Source: an uncultured Bacteroidota bacterium
GTDB lineage: Bacteria > Bacteroidota > Bacteroidia > B-17B0 > Aurantibacillaceae
DNA length: 49,228 nt
NCBI GenBank assembly: GCA_903834765.1
Contig: CAILKE010000034.1
Span: forward strand, 1 to 49,228
Direction: 5' to 3'
In this document: positions 1 through 9,500 of the stretch, piece by piece
How the letters are laid out: every line of letters starts with the position of its first letter
Numbering within the stretch: position 1 is the first letter of the stretch
Made by a program: the position numbers and the translations under genes
The notes under the pieces: generated by a model
Database searches by the model: none
What the model was told of the DNA's origin: nothing
What the model saw: only the letters and a program-made list of their open reading frames with translations

Positions 1-3000
1 ATGCTAACGGTTGTTCTGCTTCTACAAGTATTGTAGTTTCTGAACCAACTGCTTTAGTAGCATCTAGCTCTGCTAGCTCTATTTTATGTAACGGTGGTAC
101 TGCAGTAGTTAGTGTATCTGATAATGGTGGTACTGGTGTTTATGTTGGTAATGGTGATAATACAGTATCAGCTGGTTCTTATAACTACACTGTGACTGAT
201 GCTAATGGTTGTTCTGCTAATACTTCAATTAATGTTTCTGAACCAACTGCTTTAGTAGCATCTAGCTCTGCTAGCTCTATTTTATGTAACGGTGGTACTG
301 CAGTAGTTAGTGTATCTGCTAACGGTGGTACTGGTGCTTATGTTGGAACAGGTGATAATACTGTTTCTGCTGGTTCTTACAGCTACACTGTAACTGACGC
401 TAACGGTTGTTCTGCTAATACTTCAATTAATGTTTCTGAGCCTTCTATACTTTCTGCAAGCTCAACCAGCGGAACTATTACTTGTAACGGGGCATCTACA
501 ACTGTAACAGTTATTGCTGCAGGAGGTATAACTCCATATAGCGGAATAGGTAATTTCTCAGTAAATGCAGGTACATACAACTACTCGGTTACAGATGCTA
601 ATGGTTGCACTTCAGCTACAAATATTATTGTAACAGAGCCAACTCCGCTTGTTGCTACTATTACTTCAAATGCACCTAATACAACAATATGTAACGGTGG
701 AACCGCAGTTTTATCTGCTTCAATCTCTGGTGGTCTTGGAAACATCAACTACCAATGGCAATACCAAGATAACAGCGGCAACTGGGTGAATGTATCGGGA
801 ACTGGCTGGTCGGGCACTAACGTTGCTAGTCCTTTTACAAGCGGTGGCAGAAATGCTTCTCCAAGTGCTACTCGTGCTTATCGTATTGTTGTAACAAGTG
901 TTGCTAACAATCAATGTTCTATTATTGCTACTCAATTAGTAACAGTAATTCCAGATCCTGTATTCACAATCAGTGCTAATAACATAAGCTGCTTTGGTGC
1001 TAATAATGGAACTGCAAGTGCAGTTCTAACTGGTGGCCTAGCGCTTAACTATGGTTATAACTGGTCTAGCAACGACGGTATTAGTACAAATAATAACCCA
1101 ACAGGTGATGGAACGCTTAGTGTTAGCGGACTTTTCCCAGCACAATGGGTAATCAATACTACAGTTAGTGGTTCAAATTTTGGCTGCTACGCTGAAGCTT
1201 CTGTTAACATTACACAACCTGCATTATTAGTAGCAAGTTCAATCAGTGGATCTATCCTTTGTAACGGCGGTTCAACTAATGTAACGGTTTCTGCTAACGG
1301 TGGTACTGGTGCTTATGTTGGAACAGGTGTTAATACTGTTTCTGCTGGTTCTTACAGCTACACAGTAACTGACGCTAACGGTTGTTCTTCTAATACTTCA
1401 ATTAATGTTTCTCAACCTTCTGCTTTAATAGCTAATTCATCTGCTTCTTCTATTTTATGTAACGGAGGAACTGCAGTAGTTAATGTATCTGCAAATGGTG
1501 GTACTGGCGCTTATGTTGGAACAGGCGATAATACAGTATCAGCTGGTTCTTATAACTATACAGTGACTGATGCTAACGGTTGTTCTGCTTCTACAAGTAT
1601 TGTAGTTTCTGAACCAACTGCTTTAGTAGTATCTAGCTCTGCTAGCTCTATTTTATGTAACGGAGGTACTGCAGTAGTTACTGTATCTGCTAACGGTGGT
1701 ACTGGTGTTTATGTTGGTACTGGTGATAATACTGTAACTGCTGGTTCTTATAACTATACAGTAACAGACGCTAATGGCTGTTCTGCTTCTACAAGTATTG
1801 TAGTTTCTGAACCAACTGCTTTAGTAGCATCTAGCTCTGCTAGCTCTATTTTATGTAACGGTGGTACTGCAGTAGTTACTGTATCTGCTAACGGTGGTAC
1901 TGGTGTTTATGTTGGTAATGGTGATAATACAGTATCAGCTGGTTCTTATAACTACACTGTGACTGATGCTAATGGTTGTTCTGCTAATACTTCAATTAAT
2001 GTTTCTGAACCAACTGCTTTAGTTGCTTCTAGTTCTGCTTCTTCTATTTTATGTAACGGAGGAACTGCAGTGGTTAGTGTTTCTGCTAACGGTGGTACTG
2101 GTGCTTATGTTGGAACAGGCGATAATACAGTATCAGCTGGTTCTTATAACTATACAGTGACTGATGCAAATGGCTGTTCTGCTTCTACAAGTATTGTAGT
2201 TTCTGAACCAACTGCTTTAGTAGCATCTAGCTCTGCTAGCTCTATTTTATGTAATGGTGGAATTGCAGTAGTTAGTGTATCTGCTAACGGTGGCACTGGT
2301 GCTTATGTTGGAACAGGTGATTATACTGTAAATGCAGGTTCTTACAACTATACTGTAACTGACGCTAATGGTTGTTCAGCTAATACTTTAATTAATGTTT
2401 CTCAACCTTCTGCTTTAATAGCTAATTCTTCCGCATCTTCTATTTTATGTAATGGTGGTTCTGCAATCGTTAACGTTTCTGCTAGCGGTGGTTCAGCTCC
2501 ATACTCTGGAATTGGAAACAACGCCGTAAACGCAGGTAACTATTCTTATACAGTTACTGATGCTAACGGTTGTTCTGCTAACACTTCAATTAATGTTTCT
2601 CAACCTTCTGCAATTAATGTAAATGTGACTGCTACAAATCTTAGTTGTAATAATGTAAATTCAACTGTAACCATAAGTGCAAGCAATGGAACAGCTCCAT
2701 ACATTGGAACAGGAACTTTTGTTCGTCCTGCAGGAACTTATTCATGCACAATTACTGATGCGAATGGCTGTTCAGCTTCAAAAACATACACAATTAATCA
2801 ATCATCAGTAATTACAGTTAGTTCATCAACTCCAACTATAGCTTGTCATGGTGGAAATACCACTTTAACATTAACAGCTAATGGCGGGAATGGATTATTC
2901 ACTTACATTATGAATGGAAATCATAAAGAAGATGATCATGATGATCAAGACGAAGATGATCATGATGGTAATCATAATGATGAAGACGACGAAGATGAAG

Positions 3001-4004
3001 ATGATGATCATGATGGTAATACTAGTATTGTATCAAATAATAGTGGTTTGTTTAATGTAACTGCAGGAACTTACCAATTTACAGTATTAAATGCAAGCGG
3101 ATGCTCAACCACATTAACAGTAGTAGTTACTGAGCCTTCAGCTTTATTAACTAGCGTTTCAAAATCTCCAATTTTATGTAATGGTGGAACTTCAAATGTA
3201 GTAGTAACTGCAAGTGGTGGAACTGCTCCTTATAATGGAACTGGCACATTTATTAAATCGGCTGGTAATTATAATTTTACTGTAACAGATGCAAATGGTT
3301 GCTCAGTTGTTAAATCAATAACAATTACAGAACCGTCAGCTTTAGTAGTAAATGCAGGATTAGATCAAATCGTTTATACAGGTTACCAAAATTGTAAAAC
3401 TCTAACTGCTACAAAAACAGGTGGAACTGGTTCAGTTAACTATGTTTGGAATAATGGAATTACTAATGCTAATAACACTGTTTGTCCAACTACTTCAACA
3501 TTTTATACTGTTACTGCTACTGATTCTAAGGGCTGTGTTGCAACTGATGTTGTTAAGGTTTGTTCAGTAAATGTAATTTGCTATGCTGGAAATAGTAATG
3601 TTGCTAAAGTAGAAGTTTGTCATCAAGGGAATACGCTATGTGTTAGTGCAAATGCAGTTGCGGCTCACTTAGCTCACGGTTGTACTCTTGGTTCTTGTGC
3701 TGAAGCAAATGCATGCAGTTCATCAAGCAGAATGAAAAATAACAACACAATCGATGAATCTGATTTAACAGAAATTAAACTTTATCCAAATCCTGCTAAG
3801 GATAATTTAATGGTAACATTAAGCAATTTTGAAGAAATGGGAAGTGTAACATATAGTATTGTAAATGCTATTGGACAAGTAGTATATACAGGTGCAATTA
3901 TTTCAAATGAAACTTCAATTGATATTTCAAGTTTGAATTCAGGAATGTATTACTTTAAAACTAGCGCTCAAACAACAAAACCAATTATATTTGTTGTTCA
4001 GTAA
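1..4004 (+). CDS. SprB-repeat T9SS surface adhesin, 5' end outside window
   Basis: The reading frame is open from base 3 to the TAA at 4002-4004, so about 1333 residues of a larger protein are visible; no true start lies in the window. Most of it is SprB-like repeats with the pattern LCNGG...GG(T/S)..Y...AG.Y.YTVTDANGC in 66-residue units. A non-repeat Ig-like segment sits at about 640-1210, and an Asp/Glu/His-rich insert at 2922-3020. Near the C-terminus is a Cys/His motif (EVCHQGNTLCVSANAVAAHL, 3613-3672), then a linker and a type A T9SS sorting domain (LYPNPA at about 3780, ending in IIFVVQ). Proteins with this tail are exported by the T9SS and attached to the cell surface; SprB itself is the mobile gliding adhesin of flavobacteria. 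A role in adhesion or gliding is inferred. A strong terminator follows. Confidence 0.9.
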   Translation, partial: ANGCSASTSIVVSEPTALVASSSASSILCNGGTAVVSVSDNGGTGVYVGNGDNTVSAGSYNYTVTDANGCSANTSINVSEPTALVASSSASSILCNGGTAVVSVSANGGTGAYVGTGDNTVSAGSYSYTVTDANGCSANTSINVSEPSILSASSTSGTITCNGASTTVTVIAAGGITPYSGIGNFSVNAGTYNYSVTDANGCTSATNIIVTEPTPLVATITSNAPNTTICNGGTAVLSASISGGLGNINYQWQYQDNSGNWVNVSGTGWSGTNVASPFTSGGRNASPSATRAYRIVVTSVANNQCSIIATQLVTVIPDPVFTISANNISCFGANNGTASAVLTGGLALNYGYNWSSNDGISTNNNPTGDGTLSVSGLFPAQWVINTTVSGSNFGCYAEASVNITQPALLVASSISGSILCNGGSTNVTVSANGGTGAYVGTGVNTVSAGSYSYTVTDANGCSSNTSINVSQPSALIANSSASSILCNGGTAVVNVSANGGTGAYVGTGDNTVSAGSYNYTVTDANGCSASTSIVVSEPTALVVSSSASSILCNGGTAVVTVSANGGTGVYVGTGDNTVTAGSYNYTVTDANGCSASTSIVVSEPTALVASSSASSILCNGGTAVVTVSANGGTGVYVGNGDNTVSAGSYNYTVTDANGCSANTSINVSEPTALVASSSASSILCNGGTAVVSVSANGGTGAYVGTGDNTVSAGSYNYTVTDANGCSASTSIVVSEPTALVASSSASSILCNGGIAVVSVSANGGTGAYVGTGDYTVNAGSYNYTVTDANGCSANTLINVSQPSALIANSSASSILCNGGSAIVNVSASGGSAPYSGIGNNAVNAGNYSYTVTDANGCSANTSINVSQPSAINVNVTATNLSCNNVNSTVTISASNGTAPYIGTGTFVRPAGTYSCTITDANGCSASKTYTINQSSVITVSSSTPTIACHGGNTTLTLTANGGNGLFTYIMNGNHKEDDHDDQDEDDHDGNHNDEDDEDEDDDHDGNTSIVSNNSGLFNVTAGTYQFTVLNASGCSTTLTVVVTEPSALLTSVSKSPILCNGGTSNVVVTASGGTAPYNGTGTFIKSAGNYNFTVTDANGCSVVKSITITEPSALVVNAGLDQIVYTGYQNCKTLTATKTGGTGSVNYVWNNGITNANNTVCPTTSTFYTVTATDSKGCVATDVVKVCSVNVICYAGNSNVAKVEVCHQGNTLCVSANAVAAHLAHGCTLGSCAEANACSSSSRMKNNNTIDESDLTEIKLYPNPAKDNLMVTLSNFEEMGSVTYSIVNAIGQVVYTGAIISNETSIDISSLNSGMYYFKTSAQTTKPIIFVVQ
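42..3329 (+). repeat. 198-bp tandem repeat array encoding 66-residue SprB-like modules
   Basis: The module boundary (codons for EPTAL or QPSAL) recurs at 42, 240, 438, 636, 1215, 1413, 1611, 1809, 2007, 2205, 2403, 2601, 2799, 3132 and 3330. Every step is exactly 198 bp except two: 636 to 1215 (198 + 381, carrying the Ig-like insert) and 2799 to 3132 (198 + 135, carrying the acidic insert). The unit at 42-239 differs from the one at 1809-2006 at only 3 of 198 bases by my count. Units from 1611 to 2402 are also nearly identical, which indicates recent duplication or gene conversion. The array probably continues upstream of the window. Confidence 0.93.
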
Positions 4005-4031
4005 TTAGTATACATAAATCGCATTTAACAT

Positions 4032-4062
4032 AAAAAAGACTCACTTAGGTGAGTCTTTTTTT
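4032..4062 (+). terminator. Rho-independent terminator after the SprB-repeat gene
   Basis: GACTCAC (4038-4044) pairs with GTGAGTC (4049-4055) around a 4-nt loop. It is flanked by an A-run and a T-run that can extend the stem and give the U-tract. It lies 27 bases after the stop codon of the adhesin. Confidence 0.85.
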
Positions 4063-4150
4063 ATTACACAAACAATAAATTTGCTTAAAAAAATTTTACA
4101 ATTTAAAGCCTATTTATGATTACTTTTTTTAGTAATTAATTTAGAAGGGT

Positions 4151-4489
4151 TTGCATAATGCTGTTTACTCATACACAAATGCTAATAGTTGCGTAAATTC
4201 TGCTAGCTTAATTATGACAGTAAATTTATGCACAGGCGTTAACGAAATAGCATCAGATAATTTATTTACAGTTTATCCAAACCCTGCATCAACTGAAATT
4301 AATATTAATGTAGAAGCTTCACTAATAGGCACTATTTATTCGATGTATGATAATTTAGGGCAATTAGTATTAAAAGGAAAAATAAATTCGTTAAATACAA
4401 TAATTGAATTAAGAAATTTATCAAGAGGCATTTATTTGCTTAATATTGGTCTAGAAATGAAACAAACTATTAAGATTTTAAAAGAATAG
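4151..4489 (+). pseudogene. Orphan T9SS type A sorting-domain remnant
   Basis: The 112 codons have no ATG near the front; the only possible start is a TTG at 4151, and an in-frame TAG lies just upstream at 4142-4144. The first 25 or so residues look like the end of an Ig/SprB-type repeat (VYSYTNANSCVNSASLIMTV), and the rest is a complete type A sorting domain (FTVYPNPAST... RGIYLLNIG... IKILKE). There is no signal peptide, so the product could not reach the T9SS. The simplest reading is the 3' end of a deleted surface-protein gene. A sorting-domain donor cassette is an alternative but is unsupported. Confidence 0.6.
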
Positions 4490-4878
4490 ATTTATCATAT
4501 TGAATGTTACCAATACGCTTTGGAAATTTTAATTAGAATCATAAAATTCTTTATTCGATAAACGAATTCCTTTGGAATAAAATTTAATACACCACATATA
4601 ATTGGTTTTACTGAAAAATTCCTACTTTTTTTTCATAGCAATAAGCTGCAAAATCAAGGTACTATAAAAGAGTCTATATTGTTTACAATATAGGCTCTTT
4701 TAAAATGCGTTTATTGGATACTTATTAATCTGAAATCATTAATTTTTTCTGCATCATTACCATATGTATTTTCAAAACATGGTGTGGTGATATTACTTCT
4801 TAGTATTTTAATAAGATTCCGATAATATTTACACAAGATATTAACTTGATATTTGTTCCATGAAAATTAAAGATTAGC
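4490..4878. other. 389-bp intergenic region, no gene seen
   Basis: AT-rich sequence between the sorting-domain remnant and the sphingomyelinase-like gene. I see no coding pattern or RNA gene. Its one clear structure is the hairpin at 4666-4701. A weak -7-like GATATTTG lies about 30 bases before the downstream ATG, without a convincing upstream element. Confidence 0.5.
4666..4703 (+). terminator. Long hairpin, probable terminator of the remnant gene
   Basis: A 17-bp stem (4666-4682 with 4685-4701) has one G-U pair and a very short loop. Its flanks AAAAGAG and CTCTTTT give U-tracts in both directions. It lies about 180 bases past the remnant, so it may originally have ended the longer gene now lost. 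Confidence 0.55.
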
Positions 4879-5790
4879 ATGCATAAAATCAAAAAGATTC
4901 AATTACGTTTTATAGTGTTGAGTTTTTTTATGTCCCCTTACTTTTCGGCTTTTTCCCAATGCGATAATAATAAAAAAGAAAACGTAGAGCTAAAAATATT
5001 ATCTTGGAATATTTATATGTTGCCTCATATTGCCTTGCATACAGGCCAAGTAGAAAGGGCTAAAGAAATTGTTGAAACATTAAAAAACGAAAATGTTGAT
5101 GTGATTGTTTTTGAAGAAGCCTTTGATAGAAATGCCAGAAAAATTATTAGAGAAGGATTAAAAAATTATTTTCCATTCGAGTCTGGTAATCCAACTAAAA
5201 ATGTTATTTATAAAACCAATTCAGGATTATGGGTGTTAAGTAAAGTGCCAATCACGATTATCAAACAAATTTATTTTTCAAATAGTAAGGGCTTTGATAA
5301 GATGGCTTGTAAAGGTGCACTATTATTGAAAGCTAAAAAAGATAACTTTTGCTTTCAAATAGTTGCTACGCATCTTCAATCTGATTTAAAAAACAAAGAT
5401 GTGAGACAAATACGAAAATCACAATATTTACAAATCAAAAAAGAGTTGCTTGAGCCATTTGCGCAAAACGACGTTCCGCAATTTGTAGTTGGTGATATGA
5501 ATACAATTAATGCTGATACTTTAGTGTTCAATCAAATGATTGATATCTTAAAAGTAGAACAATGTGTGTTTGAAGGCGAACATAATTATTCATACGACCG
5601 ACTCAAAAACGACATCATATTTAATAGTAAAGACAAGCCTCAATTAATTGATTATATTTTTTTTGACAAAAAGGATCGCGCCAATCTTCAAGGAAAAATG
5701 GCTGTAAAAATTTTTAGAAGAAAGTGGAGTTCAATCAATTTAGATCTCTCAGATCACTTTGCAGTATTGGGCACGTTTAGCTTAAATTAG
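4879..5790 (+). CDS. Secreted neutral sphingomyelinase-like phosphodiesterase
   Basis: This 303-residue protein of the endonuclease/exonuclease/phosphatase superfamily has a signal peptide (hydrophobic stretch to about residue 26, ending AFSQ). Motifs match bacterial neutral sphingomyelinases in order: SWN (Asn44), FEEAFD (Glu80), NSGLWVLSK (115-122), ATHLQS (His165), GDMN (Asp206, Asn208), IDY (Asp258) and SDH (Asp292, His293). In that family these residues bind Mg2+ and carry out hydrolysis of sphingomyelin to ceramide and phosphocholine. The FEEAFD and ACKGALL segments favour sphingomyelinase over nuclease. The true substrate is open: many Bacteroidota make their own sphingolipids such as ceramide phosphoethanolamine. 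The stop codon directly abuts the stop of the convergent NUDIX gene. Confidence 0.8.
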   Translation: MHKIKKIQLRFIVLSFFMSPYFSAFSQCDNNKKENVELKILSWNIYMLPHIALHTGQVERAKEIVETLKNENVDVIVFEEAFDRNARKIIREGLKNYFPFESGNPTKNVIYKTNSGLWVLSKVPITIIKQIYFSNSKGFDKMACKGALLLKAKKDNFCFQIVATHLQSDLKNKDVRQIRKSQYLQIKKELLEPFAQNDVPQFVVGDMNTINADTLVFNQMIDILKVEQCVFEGEHNYSYDRLKNDIIFNSKDKPQLIDYIFFDKKDRANLQGKMAVKIFRRKWSSINLDLSDHFAVLGTFSLN

Positions 5791-6363
5791 CTAATCTATT
5801 TTTTTAGAAGCAGTGTAATATACATGTTTCACTTTAAAAATAGCAGCCACACTAATTGCATCTGTAATTTCTCCATCTAAAACCATTTGATATGCATCGT
5901 TAATATGGATTTTTTTGACTTGTAAATCTTCCGATTCTTCAGGTTCGGCTTCTTCAAATGATAATTCAGTTGCTAAAAACACATAAGCATGCTCGTCGGT
6001 TGCCGAGTTGCTTAAATGTAATTGCATAATTTCTTGAAATTGTTTCGCTACAATGCCTGTTTCTTCCTTCAGTTCACGTTTAGCGGTTTCAATAGGCGCT
6101 TCTCCTAATGGGCCACCACCTTCTGGAATTTCCCAACTATAGGCATTAAGTGGATAGCGCCATTGGCCAACAAGCCAAGTAAAACCATCTTCGCTTAATG
6201 GCAAAATGCCTATGGCTAAATTTTTAAAATTAACAACAGAGTATATTGCAGGATTGCCAGCGGGGTTAACAGTTTGGTGCTTATTTACCGCTATCCAAGC
6301 AGATTCATATACTAATTCCGAGCTTTTTGTTATCCAACTATTAAGGTTTTTTTTTGATTCCAT
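5791..6363 (-). CDS. NUDIX hydrolase, ADP-ribose pyrophosphatase type
   Basis: This 190-residue cytoplasmic protein has a complete Nudix box at about residues 82-104: Gly, five residues, Glu, then RELKEETGI, which supplies the metal-binding glutamates. The surrounding PLNAYSWEIPEGG segment is typical of the ADP-ribose/nucleoside-diphosphate-sugar pyrophosphatase branch, which hydrolyses ADP-ribose to AMP and ribose 5-phosphate. The substrate cannot be fixed from sequence. The ATG at 6361-6363 gives a normal length for this group. It is transcribed against the sphingomyelinase-like gene with no space between the two stop codons. Confidence 0.85.
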   Translation of the reverse strand: MESKKNLNSWITKSSELVYESAWIAVNKHQTVNPAGNPAIYSVVNFKNLAIGILPLSEDGFTWLVGQWRYPLNAYSWEIPEGGGPLGEAPIETAKRELKEETGIVAKQFQEIMQLHLSNSATDEHAYVFLATELSFEEAEPEESEDLQVKKIHINDAYQMVLDGEITDAISVAAIFKVKHVYYTASKKID

Positions 6364-6408
6364 AACTATTTTTATTCAATCATTTAAAACAATGTTTCAC
6401 ACAGTTTT

Positions 6409-6440
6409 TTGTTAATATTAGTGTATTTTTGGTATCTTTA
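6409..6440 (+). promoter_or_regulatory. Candidate Bacteroidota promoter of the 2825-aa adhesin gene
   Basis: TTG at 6409-6411 lies 21 bases before TATCTTTA (6433-6440), one mismatch from the TAnnTTTG -7 consensus; the spacing fits the -33/-7 arrangement. A perfect TATTTTTG (6424-6431) overlaps but has no well-spaced upstream TTG. The start would lie about 100 bases ahead of the ATG at 6545. Confidence 0.35.
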
Positions 6441-6544
6441 GAAACCTAAACTATTTTAATTTCGTACAAATTAACTATTGTTATGACTTAATAACAAAAA
6501 TTACATATCCCCACCTATTCGCTCTAAAATTAATATATAATTAG

Positions 6545-9500
6545 ATGAAAAAACTCATACTACTTTTATTATTCTTTATTTCCTTTTTTGTAAATGCACA
6601 AACCTTATATTGGGTTGGTGGTTCAGGTTATTGGAGCGATAGTCATCATTGGTCAACAGTTTCAGGTGGACCAACTTCAGGAACAGTTCCTAATGCTAAT
6701 ACAGCTATTGTATTTGATGATAACTCTTCTTATTCGAATTTTGCAGTTACAATTAATGGGGTTCATCAATTTAAATCATTGCAATGTTTAAATACAAATC
6801 AAGAATTACATTTTATTGGTAATAATCTTGCAAAATTAATATGTAATGGAGATTTTTTATTAAACTATAAAACGTTTTATGACGCTAATTCTAATATTTC
6901 ATTTTCTTCAACATCATTGAGTTATCAAAATGTGAATTTTTGGAAAAACACATTGAATGCCAATGTCTCATTTGAAAGTGGAAATTGGAATTTATTGTCG
7001 GTAAAGGTTGGTAATAATAATAATCTTAATTTCAAGAATGGGAATTTTAATTTAAATAACGCTACGATTTTTTGTGGCAATTTAAAAGTTGATGCAAGTA
7101 ATGCAGCCATATTCAATGTAGTACATTCTAGTATCGTAGTAAAAAATGATTTGACTATGGGGTCAAATATTATTTTTCATTCTACGGACATGATTTTAGT
7201 TGCGAATGCCAACAATCCTTCATTATATCATGTAAATTCACAAATTAATTTTGGTTCAAGTTATAAAATTGTAAATCCTTCACCTCAAGCTTGTACAGTA
7301 ACATATTCATTTACTAACCCAACATGTACAGGTTTATGTAACGGATCTATCACTATTGGGTTTGATGCAGGTTGCAACACTGGGCCATATGATTTAATTT
7401 TCAATACTGCTTCGTCATGTATCCCATCTGGTACAAATAACATTTCTCCTCCAACATTAGTATTATCAAACCTATGTGGTTGTGGTGGGAATTTATTAGA
7501 CATTTTAGTTTTTGATATTAATGGATTTGTCACATCCCTTAATCAATTAAATATGCCGGCAATTCCAACACCTATTAATATGAGTTTATTTGGACCCACA
7601 CAGCCTAAATGTTTCGGATTATGTGATGGTTCAGTGAAAGCTTCACTAAATGGAGGTTCTGGGCCATATTCTGTTCATGTTGACCCGATTATTCCAGGAG
7701 CCACTTTTACGACAAATGCAATTGTTACAAACACAATTTCTAATTTATGTTTTGGGGCTCATTCATTTTCTGTTACAGATAGTAAGGGATGTAGCACCAC
7801 ATTTTCCACATCAATTGCACAACCATCTGTTTTAATAGCAAACGGGTCATCATCTAGCGTTACCTGTAATGCGGCTTGTAATGGAAGTGTGTCGCTTTCG
7901 CCAACTGGAGGTAGCGCTCCTTATACATATACTTGGAGTGCAGGTACATCTATTAATACTGCTACTAACTCAGGATTATGTCCTGGTGTAATAACTGCAA
8001 CTGTAGTCGATTCGCATACATGTGTAACAACTTACAGCGCAAATATTGTCCAACCACCTGCAACAACAGTAACGGTATCAAAAACAAATATGAGTTGTGG
8101 CGGAGTTTGTAATGGAAGCGCCACAGTTACTGCAATTGGAGGAACTCCTGCATTTACTTATAGTTTAAATGGCTTACCTACTACCCCAATAATATCAGGT
8201 TTATGTGTTGGTATTTATACAGTTGCAGCTGCAGATGCTCAAGGCTGCAGTAAAACTCTTACCTTTTCAATTACTTCTCCTGTTACGCTAACCGCTTCGC
8301 CAACCAAAACAAACGTTAGTTGTAATGGTTTATGTAATGGAGCTATCAGCCTTAATCCTTCTGGTGGAACCCCTGTGAATAGCTATTCTTGGTCTTCAGC
8401 AGGAGCAAATTCTCCGACCTTATCAGGTGTATGTGCAGGCATTTATACTTATACTATAACGGATGCTTTATTATGTACCAATGTTGGAACAGTTACATTA
8501 GTGCAGCCTTCAACAACTACACTTACAGTTGCTCATACAGACATATCATGTTTTGGTTTATCAAACGGAAGTGCAACGGTTACTAGTAGTGGCGGAACTT
8601 CACCTTATAGTTATACTTGGACTCCAGCCCCACCTATAGGGCAAGGAACAGCAACTATATCTGGATTAAGTTTGGGAACTTATTCGGCTATAGTAAAAGA
8701 TTTTAATGGTTGTCCTAGTAATATATCAGTTACTATTTCTCAACCAACTATTGTAACGCCAAATATCAGCACGGTGCAGCCAACCTGTAATGGTTTATGT
8801 AATGGCTCTATTAATTCAGTTCCAACAGGTGGAATAGGTGCATATACATTTACTTTACAATCTAATACTGCCACTATTACTACTAATCCACCCTATAATG
8901 GTCTTTGTGCAAAAACTTACACGTTAATTATTGGAAATAATGGATGTACAATTACAAATACTATTTCTTTAACTCAGCCTAACCCTATCACTCTATCTTT
9001 GAATGCCACGCCAATTAACTGTTTTGGTCAATGTAATTCAACAATTTCATCAATTGTAAATGGTGGAACTCCATCCTATACATTCGCTTGGAGTAATGGA
9101 TCAACTTTACCTTCATTAGTTAATCAATGTACTGGAGTAACTTCGGCCACTGTTACCGATGCTGGAGGTTGTACAGCATCTGCTTCGGTTAATGTAACCT
9201 CTCCGGCATCTATCACTGTAAATATTAGTGCTACGAGTCCATCATGTTTTGGAAGCTGCAATGCCGTTGCAACGTCAACTGTAAGCGGAGGAACACCTAA
9301 TTACACCTATTTATGGGCAGCAACCGGAGGAACAAACAATATTGCATCTAATTTATGTGCAGGTGTATATACTTTAACAGTAAAGGATAATTTACTGTGT
9401 ACTCAAACACAAACCATTAATATCATTTCTCCTCCAGCTTTAACATTAACTGCATCTAATGGAACATTGAGTTGTTCGGGAGTATGTAATGGAACAGTAG

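Noticed and set aside
383-935. Antisense ORFs within the adhesin repeats (also at many points in 6545-15022 and 37532-47438)
   Set aside because: They are by-products of biased codons in repetitive genes; no motifs, signals or spacing support them.
42-3329. CRISPR-like or satellite array
   Set aside because: Repeats are 198 bp, contiguous, in frame and coding with a T9SS tail; there are no spacers.
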